This document shows positions 1-8,901 of a DNA stretch of 64,000 nt, one piece after another. The notes below the pieces were generated by a model. The model was not told the origin of the DNA, searched no databases, and was given only the letters and a program-made list of their open reading frames with translations. The translations under genes and the position numbers were made by a program. Numbering within the stretch: position 1 is the first letter of the stretch; each line of letters starts with the position of its first letter. This stretch comes from Thermoflexaceae bacterium (GTDB taxonomy: Bacteria; Chloroflexota; Dehalococcoidia; Tepidiformales; Tepidiformaceae): the NCBI GenBank assembly GCA_015075555.1, contig JABTUD010000002.1, positions 186,001 through 250,000 of the forward strand, read 5' to 3'.

Positions 1-83
1 CTGCACAGGGCGCGCACCACACCGGTCATCCGGGGCGAACGCCCCCTGACGCCACCAGTAATTCACACAGGAGGAACACAACT

Positions 84-734
84 TTGACAGGCCACGTCCA
101 GGCCCCAGCCCGCGCCGGCAGAGAACGAACACCGGCATCTGCCCACGAGGCGCCCCCCGGAGCCGCACGCGCGCTGCCCATGATCGCCGTGCTTGTCCTC
201 TGCGCCGCAGCCATGGCCTTCGGCGAATGGGGCGCCGAGCTCGGGCTTTCCGAACTGAGTGTCTACAAGGTGCTACGCCTTGTGCACATCGTCGTCGCGG
301 TCATCGCCTTTGGCTCAACGTTCGGCATTCCAGTGCTCATGCCGCTGGCGGGCAGGGGTGGGGTGGCCACCCTGCGGGTTGCCCTCCACTTCGCCGAACA
401 GCTGGAAGAGAAGATCGTCGTGCCGGGCTCACTGCTGGTGGCGGCGACCGGGGGCGGGCTCATCCTGAGCGATCTCAGTGGCTACCAGGATGACCTGCCC
501 GCGTGGATCATCGTCGCCATCGCCCTCTGGGTGATCGCGGCGGTGGTGGCATTCGCGGTGCAGAACCCGGCCGTGAAGCGGGCACTTGCGGTTCTTGAGG
601 ACGCCGATGACACCGGCCCTGTTCCCCAGGCCCTGGGGCCGATCGCGGGCCAGCTCGACAGGGTGGGGAAGGTGCTCGCCCTGCTGGCGATTCTCAGCCT
701 CTTCCTCATGACCTGGCGCCCCGGTCTCTGGTAG
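84..734 (+). CDS. DUF2269-like integral membrane protein
   Basis: A 216-residue membrane protein of unknown function. After a polar, Arg/Pro-rich N-terminus of about 30 residues there are four hydrophobic segments (about 33-52, 65-90, 112-130 and 142-160) and a fifth at the C-terminus ending MTWRPGLW. The order and the sequence RLVHIVVAVIAFGSTFG resemble DUF2269 membrane proteins. The TTG start at 84 is chosen because AGGAGG lies 9 nt upstream (69-74); the first ATG, at 180, has no such site and would begin at the first membrane segment. It is monocistronic, since a GC-rich hairpin follows at 758-790. The family call is by pattern only; no catalytic motif is visible. Confidence 0.6.
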   Translation: MTGHVQAPARAGRERTPASAHEAPPGAARALPMIAVLVLCAAAMAFGEWGAELGLSELSVYKVLRLVHIVVAVIAFGSTFGIPVLMPLAGRGGVATLRVALHFAEQLEEKIVVPGSLLVAATGGGLILSDLSGYQDDLPAWIIVAIALWVIAAVVAFAVQNPAVKRALAVLEDADDTGPVPQALGPIAGQLDRVGKVLALLAILSLFLMTWRPGLW

Positions 735-757
735 GAAGCCGGCGAAAGCGAGTGACC

Positions 758-790
758 GTGCCGGGGGAATTGCATGGATTTCCCCGGCAC
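758..790. terminator. GC-rich hairpin after the DUF2269-like gene
   Basis: The arms GTGCCGGGGGAA and TTTCCCCGGCAC pair at 11 of 12 positions around a 9-nt loop, 23 nt after the stop codon. There is no U-tract, so it may act as a Rho-independent-like stop, a 3' stabiliser, or both. Confidence 0.45.
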
Positions 791-843
791 GCTGCCCCCG
801 GTCCCACCTTCCGGTTGAACTCCTGGCAGGCTATCGTGGCGGC

Positions 844-1719
844 GTGGAACAGGACCGGGGCAGCCAGCGATTCATCGCGTTCGGGCTCCTCATCCTGGCC
901 GCCGGCCTGGCGGCGAATTCGCTGCTCGGGCCGCTGGCATTCGAAGTCATCGACTACCACTTCTCCGATTCGCTGAAGAACCAGGGCATCGGCCTCGATG
1001 CCGTCTCGCTGCTGCTGATTGCGCCGGTCAGCGCCGCCGCCGCGGTGCTGGCGCTGCGGGGGCACCCGGCCGCACCGGCGCTCGCGCTGGGGCCATCCTT
1101 CTTTGTGACCTACATGCTGGTGCAGTACGTAGTCGGCCCGGAGTACCTCACTTACCCGGGCAACAACCAGCGCTTCTTCGCGCTCCACGCGGGTCTGTTC
1201 GTGCTGGGCGCGGCGCTGGGGCTCGTCTGCTGGGGGGCGCTGGATGGCGATCGCCTGCCCATGCCCGGGCGGCGAACGGCCCATGGCATCGCCTGGCTCC
1301 TGTTCTGTTCCGCAGCGTTCCTCGTCTTCGGCCTGCACCTGCGGGGGCTTGCCGACGCAATGCGGGACGTGCCCCGCGAGTCCGCCTACCTGGAGGCCCC
1401 CACGGCCTTCTGGGTGGTGAAGTTCATGGACCTGGCCATTGTGGCGCCAGTCGCCGTGGCAACGGGGGTGGGGATGCTCTCGGGCGCGCGCTGGGCGCAG
1501 AAGGCCCGGTATGCCGTCACCGGCTGGCTAACGCTGATGGCGGCCGCGGTGACGGCGATGTCGATCACCATGCAGGCCCGGGGCGACCCCGACGCTTCGT
1601 CCATCCTGACAGTGGCGTTTGGGCTGATCACGGCCGGGCTGGGGTGGGCAACCGCGCGGGTGTACTGGCCGCTGTTCGCCGCACGCCCCGGCGGGGGAAC
1701 GGCAGTCGAAGGGGCCTGA
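844..1719 (+). CDS. multi-pass membrane protein of unknown function
   Basis: A 291-residue protein with about seven to eight hydrophobic segments spread along its length (for example near residues 10-30, 50-70, 78-100, 112-130, 145-162, 192-212, 225-243 and 255-275) and only short loops. It has no recognisable motif and no ATP-binding or catalytic signature. The GTG at 844 is the first in-frame start after the hairpin. It ends 42 nt before the ABC ATPase at 1762 and could supply an extra membrane part to that transporter, but this rests on position alone. Confidence 0.5.
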   Translation: MEQDRGSQRFIAFGLLILAAGLAANSLLGPLAFEVIDYHFSDSLKNQGIGLDAVSLLLIAPVSAAAAVLALRGHPAAPALALGPSFFVTYMLVQYVVGPEYLTYPGNNQRFFALHAGLFVLGAALGLVCWGALDGDRLPMPGRRTAHGIAWLLFCSAAFLVFGLHLRGLADAMRDVPRESAYLEAPTAFWVVKFMDLAIVAPVAVATGVGMLSGARWAQKARYAVTGWLTLMAAAVTAMSITMQARGDPDASSILTVAFGLITAGLGWATARVYWPLFAARPGGGTAVEGA

Positions 1720-1761
1720 GCGGGGCCTTCCCCGAACAGCAGCATGGCTTAGCATGGCGGC

Positions 1762-2682
1762 ATGGCCATTGTCACCACGAGGGGCCTCAGCAAGCGGTAC
1801 CCCGGTGCGACGGCGCTCGACGCGCTGGACCTCGAAATCGAGCCGGGCATCGTCGGCCTGGTGGGCGCCAACGGCGCGGGCAAGAGCACGCTGCTGAAGA
1901 TCCTCCTCGGGCTCCTGGAGCCCACGAGTGGTTCGGCCAGCGTCCTCGGCTTCGATGCGCTGCATGAGCGCGCCGCGCTGCACCAGTTCGTGGGCTACAT
2001 GCCCGAGCACGACTGCCTGCCGCTGGACATGACCGCCACCGAGTTCGTGGCCCACATGGCCCAGGTTAGCGGCCTCCCCCGCGGCGCCGCGCGCGAACGG
2101 ACGGCCGAGACGCTCCGGCACGTCGGGCTCTTCGAGGAACGCTACAGGGAGATGCGCGGCTACTCCACGGGCATGAAGCAGCGCGTGAAGCTCGCCCAGG
2201 CCCTGGTCCACGACCCGAAGATCATGCTGCTGGACGAGCCCACCAATGGCCTCGACCCGGCGGGGCGAGACGACATGCTCGACCTTGTGCGGCGCATCGG
2301 CGCCGATTTCGGCATCTCGATCATCATGTCGTCCCACCTGCTGAGCGAGATAGAGCGCGTCTGCGACCACCTGGTGCTGATCGATGCGGGGCGGCTGGTG
2401 CAGTCAGCGCCGGTGGCGACTTTTACCGGGGAGACCGGGGTACTGGTGGTTGAGGTCGATGACGGGGTCGACGAGTTCGAGCGGCGGCTGACCGGGAACG
2501 GGCTGCGGGCTGCGCGCCAGGGGCAGCTCGTGATGGTGGCGCTTGATGGCGCCGGCGCCTACGACCTGATTCGTGACACGGCAGCGGACCTGGAGGTAGG
2601 GCTCGTGAAGGTGGAGCAGCGCCGCCAGAGCCTGGAGGACCTCTTCCGTCAGAATGAGAACGGCCATGCCACCCGGAACTGA
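1762..2682 (+). CDS. ABC transporter ATP-binding protein (ABC-2 type, first of two)
   Basis: Cytoplasmic ATPase subunit, 306 residues. Walker A GANGAGKST is at residues 35-43, signature YSTGMKQ at about 134-140, Walker B IMLLDE at 154-159 followed by the D-loop, and the H-loop His in SSHLLSEIERV. The Q-loop position reads MPEHD, so Glu stands where Gln is usual; this variant occurs in CcmA/NatA-like export ATPases. The last 90 residues form the acidic C-terminal extension common in that group. It overlaps the next permease gene by 29 nt, so the two are translationally coupled. Substrate unknown. Confidence 0.88.
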   Translation: MAIVTTRGLSKRYPGATALDALDLEIEPGIVGLVGANGAGKSTLLKILLGLLEPTSGSASVLGFDALHERAALHQFVGYMPEHDCLPLDMTATEFVAHMAQVSGLPRGAARERTAETLRHVGLFEERYREMRGYSTGMKQRVKLAQALVHDPKIMLLDEPTNGLDPAGRDDMLDLVRRIGADFGISIIMSSHLLSEIERVCDHLVLIDAGRLVQSAPVATFTGETGVLVVEVDDGVDEFERRLTGNGLRAARQGQLVMVALDGAGAYDLIRDTAADLEVGLVKVEQRRQSLEDLFRQNENGHATRN

Positions 2683-3523
2683 ACACGCCGGGAGCATCTA
2701 CGACCTCGGGTACCGGCCGTACGATGGCCCCCGGCTGGGGCGCAGGCACGCCGTGAGGACCGTCTACGTGGAGAGCCTGCGGGCCGCCTACGGGCTCGGG
2801 AGGCGCGGCGCCAGCAAGGTCATCCCCATCACCCTGCTGGTGATTGGCCTGCTCCCGGCAGCGGTGCACCTTGGCATTGCAGCGGCAAGCCGCCAGGACG
2901 TCGACATCGTGAAGCCTGAAGACTACTCGTCGTTCATCGAGATGATCATCGCCCTCTTTGTGGCCGCCCAGGCGCCCGAGCTGGCAGGGCGCGACCAGCG
3001 CAACCGGACGCTCTCGCTCTACTTCTCCCGGGCCATCGAACGGCGCGACTACGCGCTCGCGAAGCTTGGCGCCCTGGTCTCGGCGATGCTCGTGCTCACC
3101 CTTGTGCCGCAGACCGTGCTCTTTGTGGGCAACGCCTTCACCACCACCAGCGCGCTCGACTACCTGCGCGACGAGGCTCCCGACATCCCGCGCGTGCTTG
3201 CCAGCTCGCTCCTCATCTCGGGCTTCTGCGCTTCGGTTGCCCTGGCGATTGCCTCGCGCACCTCGCGCCGGGCCTATGCCACGGGGGGAATCATCGCCCT
3301 CTTTGTGATGAGCGCGGCCATCGGCGGCATCCTCGATGCGACCGTCGGGAGATACGGGATCATGCTAAGCCTCTTCGACCTCATGACGGGCGCGACCTAC
3401 TGGATCTTCTCGGCCGGGCACGAATACGAAGTGCCAACCGGGCTCATGTTCGCGGCGGTGGTGGCTATAACCGCAGTCTCGGTTGCCCTCGTACTCCGGC
3501 GCTACGAGCGGATCCCGGCATGA
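2654..3523 (+). CDS. ABC-2 type permease (first of two)
   Basis: Membrane subunit of 289 residues with about six hydrophobic helices (near 56-76, 95-110, 137-160, 178-198, 207-228 and 258-280) and an N-terminal cytoplasmic segment, the usual ABC-2 permease plan. Its start lies inside the preceding ATPase gene; an alternative ATG is at 2666. It ends in an ATGA overlap with the next ATPase, so four transporter genes form one translationally coupled operon (1762-5204). It may help export a lipid, peptide or drug, but nothing here identifies the substrate. Confidence 0.8.
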   Translation: MRTAMPPGTEHAGSIYDLGYRPYDGPRLGRRHAVRTVYVESLRAAYGLGRRGASKVIPITLLVIGLLPAAVHLGIAAASRQDVDIVKPEDYSSFIEMIIALFVAAQAPELAGRDQRNRTLSLYFSRAIERRDYALAKLGALVSAMLVLTLVPQTVLFVGNAFTTTSALDYLRDEAPDIPRVLASSLLISGFCASVALAIASRTSRRAYATGGIIALFVMSAAIGGILDATVGRYGIMLSLFDLMTGATYWIFSAGHEYEVPTGLMFAAVVAITAVSVALVLRRYERIPA

Positions 3524-4470
3524 GCGCCCGGCCTCCAGTAACGCCCGCGGGACCCGCTCCCGTCCGCATCGACGTGGACCATGTCTCGCGCTGGTTTGGC
3601 AACGTGGTGGCGGTGAACGACGTTTCCTTCACGGTCGGGCCGGGCATCACCGGCCTGCTGGGGCCGAACGGGGCCGGGAAATCGACACTGCTGCACGTTA
3701 TGTCAGGCTTCCTGAAGCCGTCCGCAGGGGCCGTGCGCATCGGCGACGAGCCCGCGTGGCTGAACCCCGGGATGTTCCGCCGGGTTGGCCTCGTCCCCGA
3801 ACGGGAGGCGACCTACGGCTTCCTCACGGGCCGGGAATTCGTGCGGCTGGCGGCGAAGCTACAGCAGCTGCCCGACCCCGAAGCGGCGGCCGCGCGCGCC
3901 ATTGCGACCGTGGAGATGGGCGAGGCCCAGGACCGGGCCACCGGCGGCTACTCCAAGGGAATGAAGCAGCGCATCAAGGTGGCCGCCGCCATCGTCCACG
4001 ACCCGCAGGTCCTCGTCCTGGACGAGCCATTCAACGGGATGGACCCCCGCCAGCGTCTGCACCTGATGGACCTGCTCCGTGAAATGGCCGCGGCCGGGCG
4101 GACGATCCTGTTCTCATCGCACATCCTGGAGGAGGTGGAACGGCTGGCCGATAGCGTGCTCGTGATAGTGGCGGGCAGGCTGGCAGCTTCGGGCAACTTC
4201 CGCGAAATCCGCCGCCTGATGACCGACCGCCCCCACACCTTCCGCATCCGCTCCAGCAACAACCGCGAACTCGGAGCAGCGATGCTGGCACAACCGTCGG
4301 TGAGCGGAATTGAGCTGGACGACGGCGCCATGAGCGTCCGCGTGGCGGACTTCCGTGGTTTCACGCGGGCGCTGCCAAAGGTGGCGCGCGACCGGCAGGT
4401 CACGCTGCTGGAGGTCGCGCCTTCGGATGAGTCCCTGGAAAGCGTATTTTCCTACCTGGTGCGGCGATGA
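3520..4470 (+). CDS. ABC transporter ATP-binding protein (second of two)
   Basis: ATPase subunit of 316 residues. Walker A GPNGAGKST is at 48-56, signature YSKGMKQ at 144-150, Walker B VLVLDE at 164-169 and the H-loop in SSHILEEVERLAD. It begins inside the stop of the previous gene (ATGA) and ends the same way into 4467. It is clearly paralogous to the ATPase at 1762 but not a recent copy; for example the Walker B flank is EPFNGMDP rather than EPTNGLDP. The pair suggests either a heterodimeric exporter or two exporters made together. Confidence 0.88.
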   Translation: MSARPPVTPAGPAPVRIDVDHVSRWFGNVVAVNDVSFTVGPGITGLLGPNGAGKSTLLHVMSGFLKPSAGAVRIGDEPAWLNPGMFRRVGLVPEREATYGFLTGREFVRLAAKLQQLPDPEAAAARAIATVEMGEAQDRATGGYSKGMKQRIKVAAAIVHDPQVLVLDEPFNGMDPRQRLHLMDLLREMAAAGRTILFSSHILEEVERLADSVLVIVAGRLAASGNFREIRRLMTDRPHTFRIRSSNNRELGAAMLAQPSVSGIELDDGAMSVRVADFRGFTRALPKVARDRQVTLLEVAPSDESLESVFSYLVRR

Positions 4471-5204
4471 ACGCGGACATCGTGAAGCTGACCCTGAGGC
4501 AACTGGCAGGGAGGCGGCGCACCGCCTTCATGGTTCTGGTCGCGCTCCTGCCAGCGGCGCTCGCGGTTGCCTTCAGGGCCGGCGGCGAGGCCGGCCCCGC
4601 CGAGTGGACCTCGACGCGGCTGCTCGGCGGCATGGTCGTGACAATGCTCCTTCCCCTGGCGAGCCTTGTCTTTGGGACAGCCATCCTGGGCTCAGAGGTT
4701 GAGGATGGAACGGCCGTCTACCTGCTCGCGCGGCCCATCCCCCGGCGGGAGATCCTGCTTTCGAAGCTCGGCGTGGCCTGGCTGCTGACAGCGGCCTACG
4801 TGGTCCCGAGCGCCGCCATTGGGGGGGCGATCGCCTTCCAGGGCGCTGAAGGCTGGGGGCCCATGCTGGCCGGGTTTGTCGTCGCCATCCTGGCAGGGTC
4901 ACTGGCGTACTGCACTGTCTTCGCCTTTCTGAGCCTGCTGACGGGGAGGGCGTTCATCGCCGGGCTGCTCTACGTGTTCATCTGGGAAGGGCTGGTGACC
5001 GGGCTCTTCGCGGGAACACGCCTGCTGAGCATCCGCCACGCCGCCCTTGGCCTCGCAGGGTTCGTTGGAGATGCGAGCCCGGACGTCTTCGACCCCGATC
5101 TGGGCGGCCCCACGGCCGTGTTCATCCTTGCCCTTGCGACGGCCGTCGCGGGCTGGCTGGCCGTGCGGAAGCTGCAGCGGTTCGAGATTGGAGAGTCGGG
5201 CTAG
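4467..5204 (+). CDS. ABC-2 type permease (second of two)
   Basis: Membrane subunit of 245 residues with about six helices (near 16-34, 50-72, 90-115, 120-150, 155-175 and 215-235). The motif LARPIPRREILLSKL between helices 2 and 3 is the cytoplasmic coupling segment typical of ABC-2/NosY-like permeases. Its start overlaps the stop of the ATPase by ATGA. It closes the operon and runs convergently into rel, whose stop lies 18 nt away. Confidence 0.8.
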   Translation: MNADIVKLTLRQLAGRRRTAFMVLVALLPAALAVAFRAGGEAGPAEWTSTRLLGGMVVTMLLPLASLVFGTAILGSEVEDGTAVYLLARPIPRREILLSKLGVAWLLTAAYVVPSAAIGGAIAFQGAEGWGPMLAGFVVAILAGSLAYCTVFAFLSLLTGRAFIAGLLYVFIWEGLVTGLFAGTRLLSIRHAALGLAGFVGDASPDVFDPDLGGPTAVFILALATAVAGWLAVRKLQRFEIGESG

Positions 5205-5221
5205 GCCGGCGAAGGCGGCGG

Positions 5222-7492
5222 TCAGCGGGCGCGGCGCAGCGGGGCCGGCTCGGCGCGGGTACGCTTGCGGTCGAGGCTGCGCTCGACGTTTCGCACGCCA
5301 CGGATGATTTCGATGCGCGAGAGCAGGCGCGAAAGCTGCTCGATGCCAGTCGTTTCGAGCGTCGCCTCCACGGTCACCGACCCGTCGCCGTTCTCGATCG
5401 TACGCACGCCGACCATGTTCACCTTGTCTTCGGTGACCACGAGGGTGATGTCGCGCAGGAGGCCGACCCTGTCCCAGGCCTCGATGCGGATGGTGGCAGG
5501 GTAGAGCTTCGTGGCCGTGCCCCATTCCACCTCAACGATGCGGTCGCGCTCCTCGTGGCCATCGAGGTTGAGGACGTTCTGGCAATCGGCGCGGTGAACG
5601 GTGACGCCGCGAGCGCGCGTTATGTAGCCTACAATCTGATCGCCGGGCACGGGCTTGCAGCAGCGCGCCATGGTGGTGAGCAGGTTCCCGATGCCGAGCA
5701 CGCGCAGGCCGGGGCCGCCCAGCGTGGCCGGGGCCTGCCTGGGCATGTCGGCGGGCTGAGGTTCGGGGACAGCCTCTTCTTCCTGGATGAGCGTCGCCAG
5801 CCGCCGCGCGATCGAGTTGGTGCTGACGCCGCCATAGCCGAGGGCGGCGAGGAAGTCCTCCCAGTTCGAGTAGTTGAACATGGCCAGGATCTCGTCGTGA
5901 CGATCGGAGAGGTCGATAGCGAGGCGCCGCATCTCCTTCTCGAGCAACTGGCGCCCGCGTTCGATGTTCTCGTCGCGTTCCTGGCGGCGAAACCACTGGC
6001 GGATCTTCGCCTTGGAGTGGGCAGTCCTGACGTACCCCAGGTGCGGGTTCAGCCAGTCGCGCGAAGGGCCCTTGCTGGTGCGGCTGCGAAGGATCTCAAC
6101 GACGTCGCCCGTCTTGATGCTGGAGTTGAGCGAGACCATCCTGCCGTTGACCTTGGCGCCCACTGTCTGGTGACCGAGGTCGGTGTGGATGCGATAGGCG
6201 AAGTCGAGCGGGGTGGCGCCGGCCGGGAGGTCGAGCACCGCGCCCTTGGGGGTGTAGACGAAGACCTGGTCGTGGAAGACGTCGGTCTTGACGCTGTCCA
6301 CGAACTCCTCGGCGCCGGCCAGGTCGCGCTGCCAGTCGAGCAGCTGCCGTAGCCAGGCGATGCGCTCCTCGTCCTTTCCCTGCTGGCGGGTGCCTTCCTT
6401 GTAGCGCCAGTGCGCGGCCACCCCGTATTCGGCGACGCGGTGCATCTCGTGGGTGCGGATCTGCACCTCAAGCGCCCTGCCGCCAACAGCCACCACGGTG
6501 GTGTGGAGCGACTGGTACATGCTGTCCTTGGGGTTGGCGATGTAGTCGTCGAACTGGCCGGGAAGGGGACGCCAGAGGGCGTGGATGACACCCAGGGCGT
6601 GGTAGCAGTCGGCCACGGTTTCCACGAAGACACGCAGCGCAAGCAGGTCGTAGATCTGGTCGAAGGACTTCGACTGCTGCGAGTAGCGTTCCATCTTCTG
6701 ATGGATGCTGTAGATGTGCTTGGCGCGCCCCGTGACCTCGGCCGCAATTCCGGCCCGTTCCAGCTGCTCGCGAACGGTGACGGCGGCCTCTTCGATGTAT
6801 CGCTCGCGGACATCGCGCTTGGCGGCGACGAGCTCGGCGATCTCCTTGTAGCGGACCGGGTCCAGGTAGCGGAAGGCGAGGTCTTCCAGCTCCCACTTGA
6901 TCTGCCAGACGCCGAGGCGGTTGGCCAGGGGAGCGAAAATCTCAATCGTCTCGAGGGCGATGCGGCGCTGCTTGGCAGCATCAAAGGCCCAGAGCGTGCG
7001 CATGTTGTGGAGCCTGTCGCAGAGCTTGATGAGGACAACGCGGATGTCCTCGGCCATGGCCAGGAACATCTTGCGAAGGTTCTGGGCCTGCACCCCATCG
7101 CGCGAAACGTCGTCGCCCACGATGTGGATGGGGAGCTTTTCGAGCTTGGTGAGGCCATCGACCAGGTGGGCGACTTCGGCGCCGAAGCGCGTCCTGATGA
7201 CGCTGTTGGGAATGCCGCAATCTTCCTGCACGTCGTGGAGCAGGGCCGCGGCGAGGGCGAGATGGTCGAGTTCGAGCCCCGCGACCAGTTGCGTGACCGC
7301 CAGCGGGTGCGTGATGTAGGGGTCGCCCGTGCGGCGCTTCTGCCCCTCGTGGCAGGCGGCGGCGTATTCGTACGCCTCGCGGACCACGCCGAGCCTCTCC
7401 TGGGGGACATATTCGGCGGCGCGCGCGAGCACAGTTTCGATGGTGATGCTGGATGACTGCGCATCCTGGGTGCGCGGTGGCAGCGTCTGCAT
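5222..7492 (-). CDS. rel: bifunctional (p)ppGpp synthetase/hydrolase, RelA/SpoT family
   Basis: Makes and hydrolyses the alarmone (p)ppGpp. It has the full long-RSH architecture in 756 residues: HD hydrolase domain with HD at 86-87 and ED at 90-91 (LLHDVQED), synthetase domain (AKHIYSIHQKM through EVQIRTHEMH), TGS domain, and a C-terminal ACT domain. Retention of the HD/ED residues and the synthetase ExQIRT motif predicts both activities. The longer ORF to ATG 7534 is rejected because the only good leftward -10 (TAGGAT, 7521-7526) lies downstream of that ATG, so the ATG at 7492 is preferred; its ribosome site is poor. It is divergent from hisS, an often conserved neighbour of rel. Confidence 0.93.
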   Translation of the reverse strand: MQTLPPRTQDAQSSSITIETVLARAAEYVPQERLGVVREAYEYAAACHEGQKRRTGDPYITHPLAVTQLVAGLELDHLALAAALLHDVQEDCGIPNSVIRTRFGAEVAHLVDGLTKLEKLPIHIVGDDVSRDGVQAQNLRKMFLAMAEDIRVVLIKLCDRLHNMRTLWAFDAAKQRRIALETIEIFAPLANRLGVWQIKWELEDLAFRYLDPVRYKEIAELVAAKRDVRERYIEEAAVTVREQLERAGIAAEVTGRAKHIYSIHQKMERYSQQSKSFDQIYDLLALRVFVETVADCYHALGVIHALWRPLPGQFDDYIANPKDSMYQSLHTTVVAVGGRALEVQIRTHEMHRVAEYGVAAHWRYKEGTRQQGKDEERIAWLRQLLDWQRDLAGAEEFVDSVKTDVFHDQVFVYTPKGAVLDLPAGATPLDFAYRIHTDLGHQTVGAKVNGRMVSLNSSIKTGDVVEILRSRTSKGPSRDWLNPHLGYVRTAHSKAKIRQWFRRQERDENIERGRQLLEKEMRRLAIDLSDRHDEILAMFNYSNWEDFLAALGYGGVSTNSIARRLATLIQEEEAVPEPQPADMPRQAPATLGGPGLRVLGIGNLLTTMARCCKPVPGDQIVGYITRARGVTVHRADCQNVLNLDGHEERDRIVEVEWGTATKLYPATIRIEAWDRVGLLRDITLVVTEDKVNMVGVRTIENGDGSVTVEATLETTGIEQLSRLLSRIEIIRGVRNVERSLDRKRTRAEPAPLRRAR

Positions 7493-7496
7493 TTCT

Positions 7497-7526
7497 TTGC
7501 CGGGGGGGTGCTCCTGCCCTATCCTA
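7497..7526. promoter_or_regulatory. overlapping divergent promoters of rel and hisS
   Basis: Rightward: TTGCCG (7497-7502), 17-nt spacer, TATCCT (7520-7525), placing the hisS transcript start near 7532. Leftward: TAGGAT (7521-7526 read on the minus strand) for rel, with a weak -35. The two -10 elements overlap almost completely, so polymerase can serve only one gene at a time. Confidence 0.45.
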
Positions 7527-7564
7527 GCATGCATTCAGACCCCCGGACGAACTCACAGGCAACC

Positions 7565-8848
7565 ATGAGCTCCCGTTTCCAGGCGCCGCGCGGCACGCAG
7601 GATGTGCTGCCCGCGATGCAGCCCTACTGGTCGGCAATCAACGACGCCATCCTCGCGGTGACGCGCCTCTACGGCTACCGGCGCATCGACACGCCGATCT
7701 TTGAGGCGGCTGCGCTCTTCGAAAAGGGCAGCGGCGACACCACCGACATCGTCGAAAAAGAAATGTATGTGTTCACCGACCGCGGCGGGGAAGCGCTCGC
7801 GCTCACCCCCGAGGCAACGCCCGCGATCTGCCGCGCGTACCTGGAACACGGCATGGGCAGCTGGCCGCAGCCCGTGCGGCTCTACACCACGCATCCCATG
7901 TTCCGCTACGACCGGCCGCAGAAGGGCCGCTACCGCCAGCACACCCAGTTCGACTGCGAGGTGCTGGGCTCGGGCGACCCCCTCGTCGACGCCGAGCTTA
8001 TCGGCCTGCTGTGGGACCTCTACCGGCGCCTGGGCCTCAAGGGGCTGCAGGTGCGCCTCTCGTCGATCGACGACCCCGGGCCCCGGCGCGCTTATGTCGA
8101 CCGGCTGAAGGAGTACTACCGGCCCTTCCTCGGCGACCTCTCCGAAGACAGCCGGCGGCGCTTTGAGCGCAACCCGCTCCGGCTGCTCGACAGCAAGGAT
8201 GACCGTGATGCGCCTTACAAGAGCGATGCCCCCAAGCTGGTGGACCATCTCAGCCCACCGGCCGCCGCCCACCACGAGGCCGTGACGGCGGCGCTGGCTG
8301 CGCTGGACATCCCGTTCGTTATCGACCCCCTGCTTGTGCGCGGGCTGGACTACTACAACCGCACCGTTTTCGAGATAGTGCCCGTGGAGGACGAGCGCGC
8401 GCAGAGCACGATTGGCGGGGGAGGGCGCTACGACGGGCTGATGGAGATCCTCGGCGGGCCGCCCACACCCGGCATCGGCTTTGGCTGCGGGTTCGAGCGC
8501 GTCATCCTGGAGATGCAGAAGAACGGCGTAGAGCCTGCCGAAGGCCCCCAGGCGAGCGTCTTCGTGGTGCATCGCGGAGCGGCGACGGCCGCGGCCGCCC
8601 TCCGGGCCGTGGCAGCGCTGCGCGCGGCGGGCCTGCCGGCGCTGCCCGGCGAAGGCGAGCGCTCGTTCAAGTCGCAGATGCGAAGCGCCGATGCTTCGGG
8701 GGCGCGTGTGGCCATCATCCTGGGCGAAGACGAGGTTGCGCGGGGTACGGCCATCGTCAAGGACCTGCGCGGCGAAGGCGGGCAGCGCGAGGTACCGCTT
8801 GGCGAGGTGGCAGCGGCCGCCGAATCGCTGCTGGCGAGTTTCGGGTAA
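7565..8848 (+). CDS. hisS: histidyl-tRNA synthetase
   Basis: Charges tRNA-His with histidine; class II synthetase of 427 residues, the normal length. The N-terminus FQAPRGTQDVLP is the family hallmark. Motif 2 is in MFRYDRPQKGRYRQ (112-125), the histidine-specific motif LVRGLDYYNRT lies near residue 258, and GGGRYDGL with the motif 3 GIGFGCGFER follows. A C-terminal anticodon-binding domain of about 90 residues completes it. The ATG at 7565 is chosen over an upstream in-frame ATG at 7508 because it gives the canonical N-terminus. Confidence 0.96.
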   Translation: MSSRFQAPRGTQDVLPAMQPYWSAINDAILAVTRLYGYRRIDTPIFEAAALFEKGSGDTTDIVEKEMYVFTDRGGEALALTPEATPAICRAYLEHGMGSWPQPVRLYTTHPMFRYDRPQKGRYRQHTQFDCEVLGSGDPLVDAELIGLLWDLYRRLGLKGLQVRLSSIDDPGPRRAYVDRLKEYYRPFLGDLSEDSRRRFERNPLRLLDSKDDRDAPYKSDAPKLVDHLSPPAAAHHEAVTAALAALDIPFVIDPLLVRGLDYYNRTVFEIVPVEDERAQSTIGGGGRYDGLMEILGGPPTPGIGFGCGFERVILEMQKNGVEPAEGPQASVFVVHRGAATAAAALRAVAALRAAGLPALPGEGERSFKSQMRSADASGARVAIILGEDEVARGTAIVKDLRGEGGQREVPLGEVAAAAESLLASFG

Positions 8849-8901
8849 GAGCACAGGCCACTTATAGTCGCTCCACACACCCCTAATTGGAGCAATCGTT
8901 C

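Noticed and set aside
5555-6352. 265-residue open frame opposite rel
   Set aside because: GC-driven antisense shadow; composition lacks any domain and rel is certain on the other strand.
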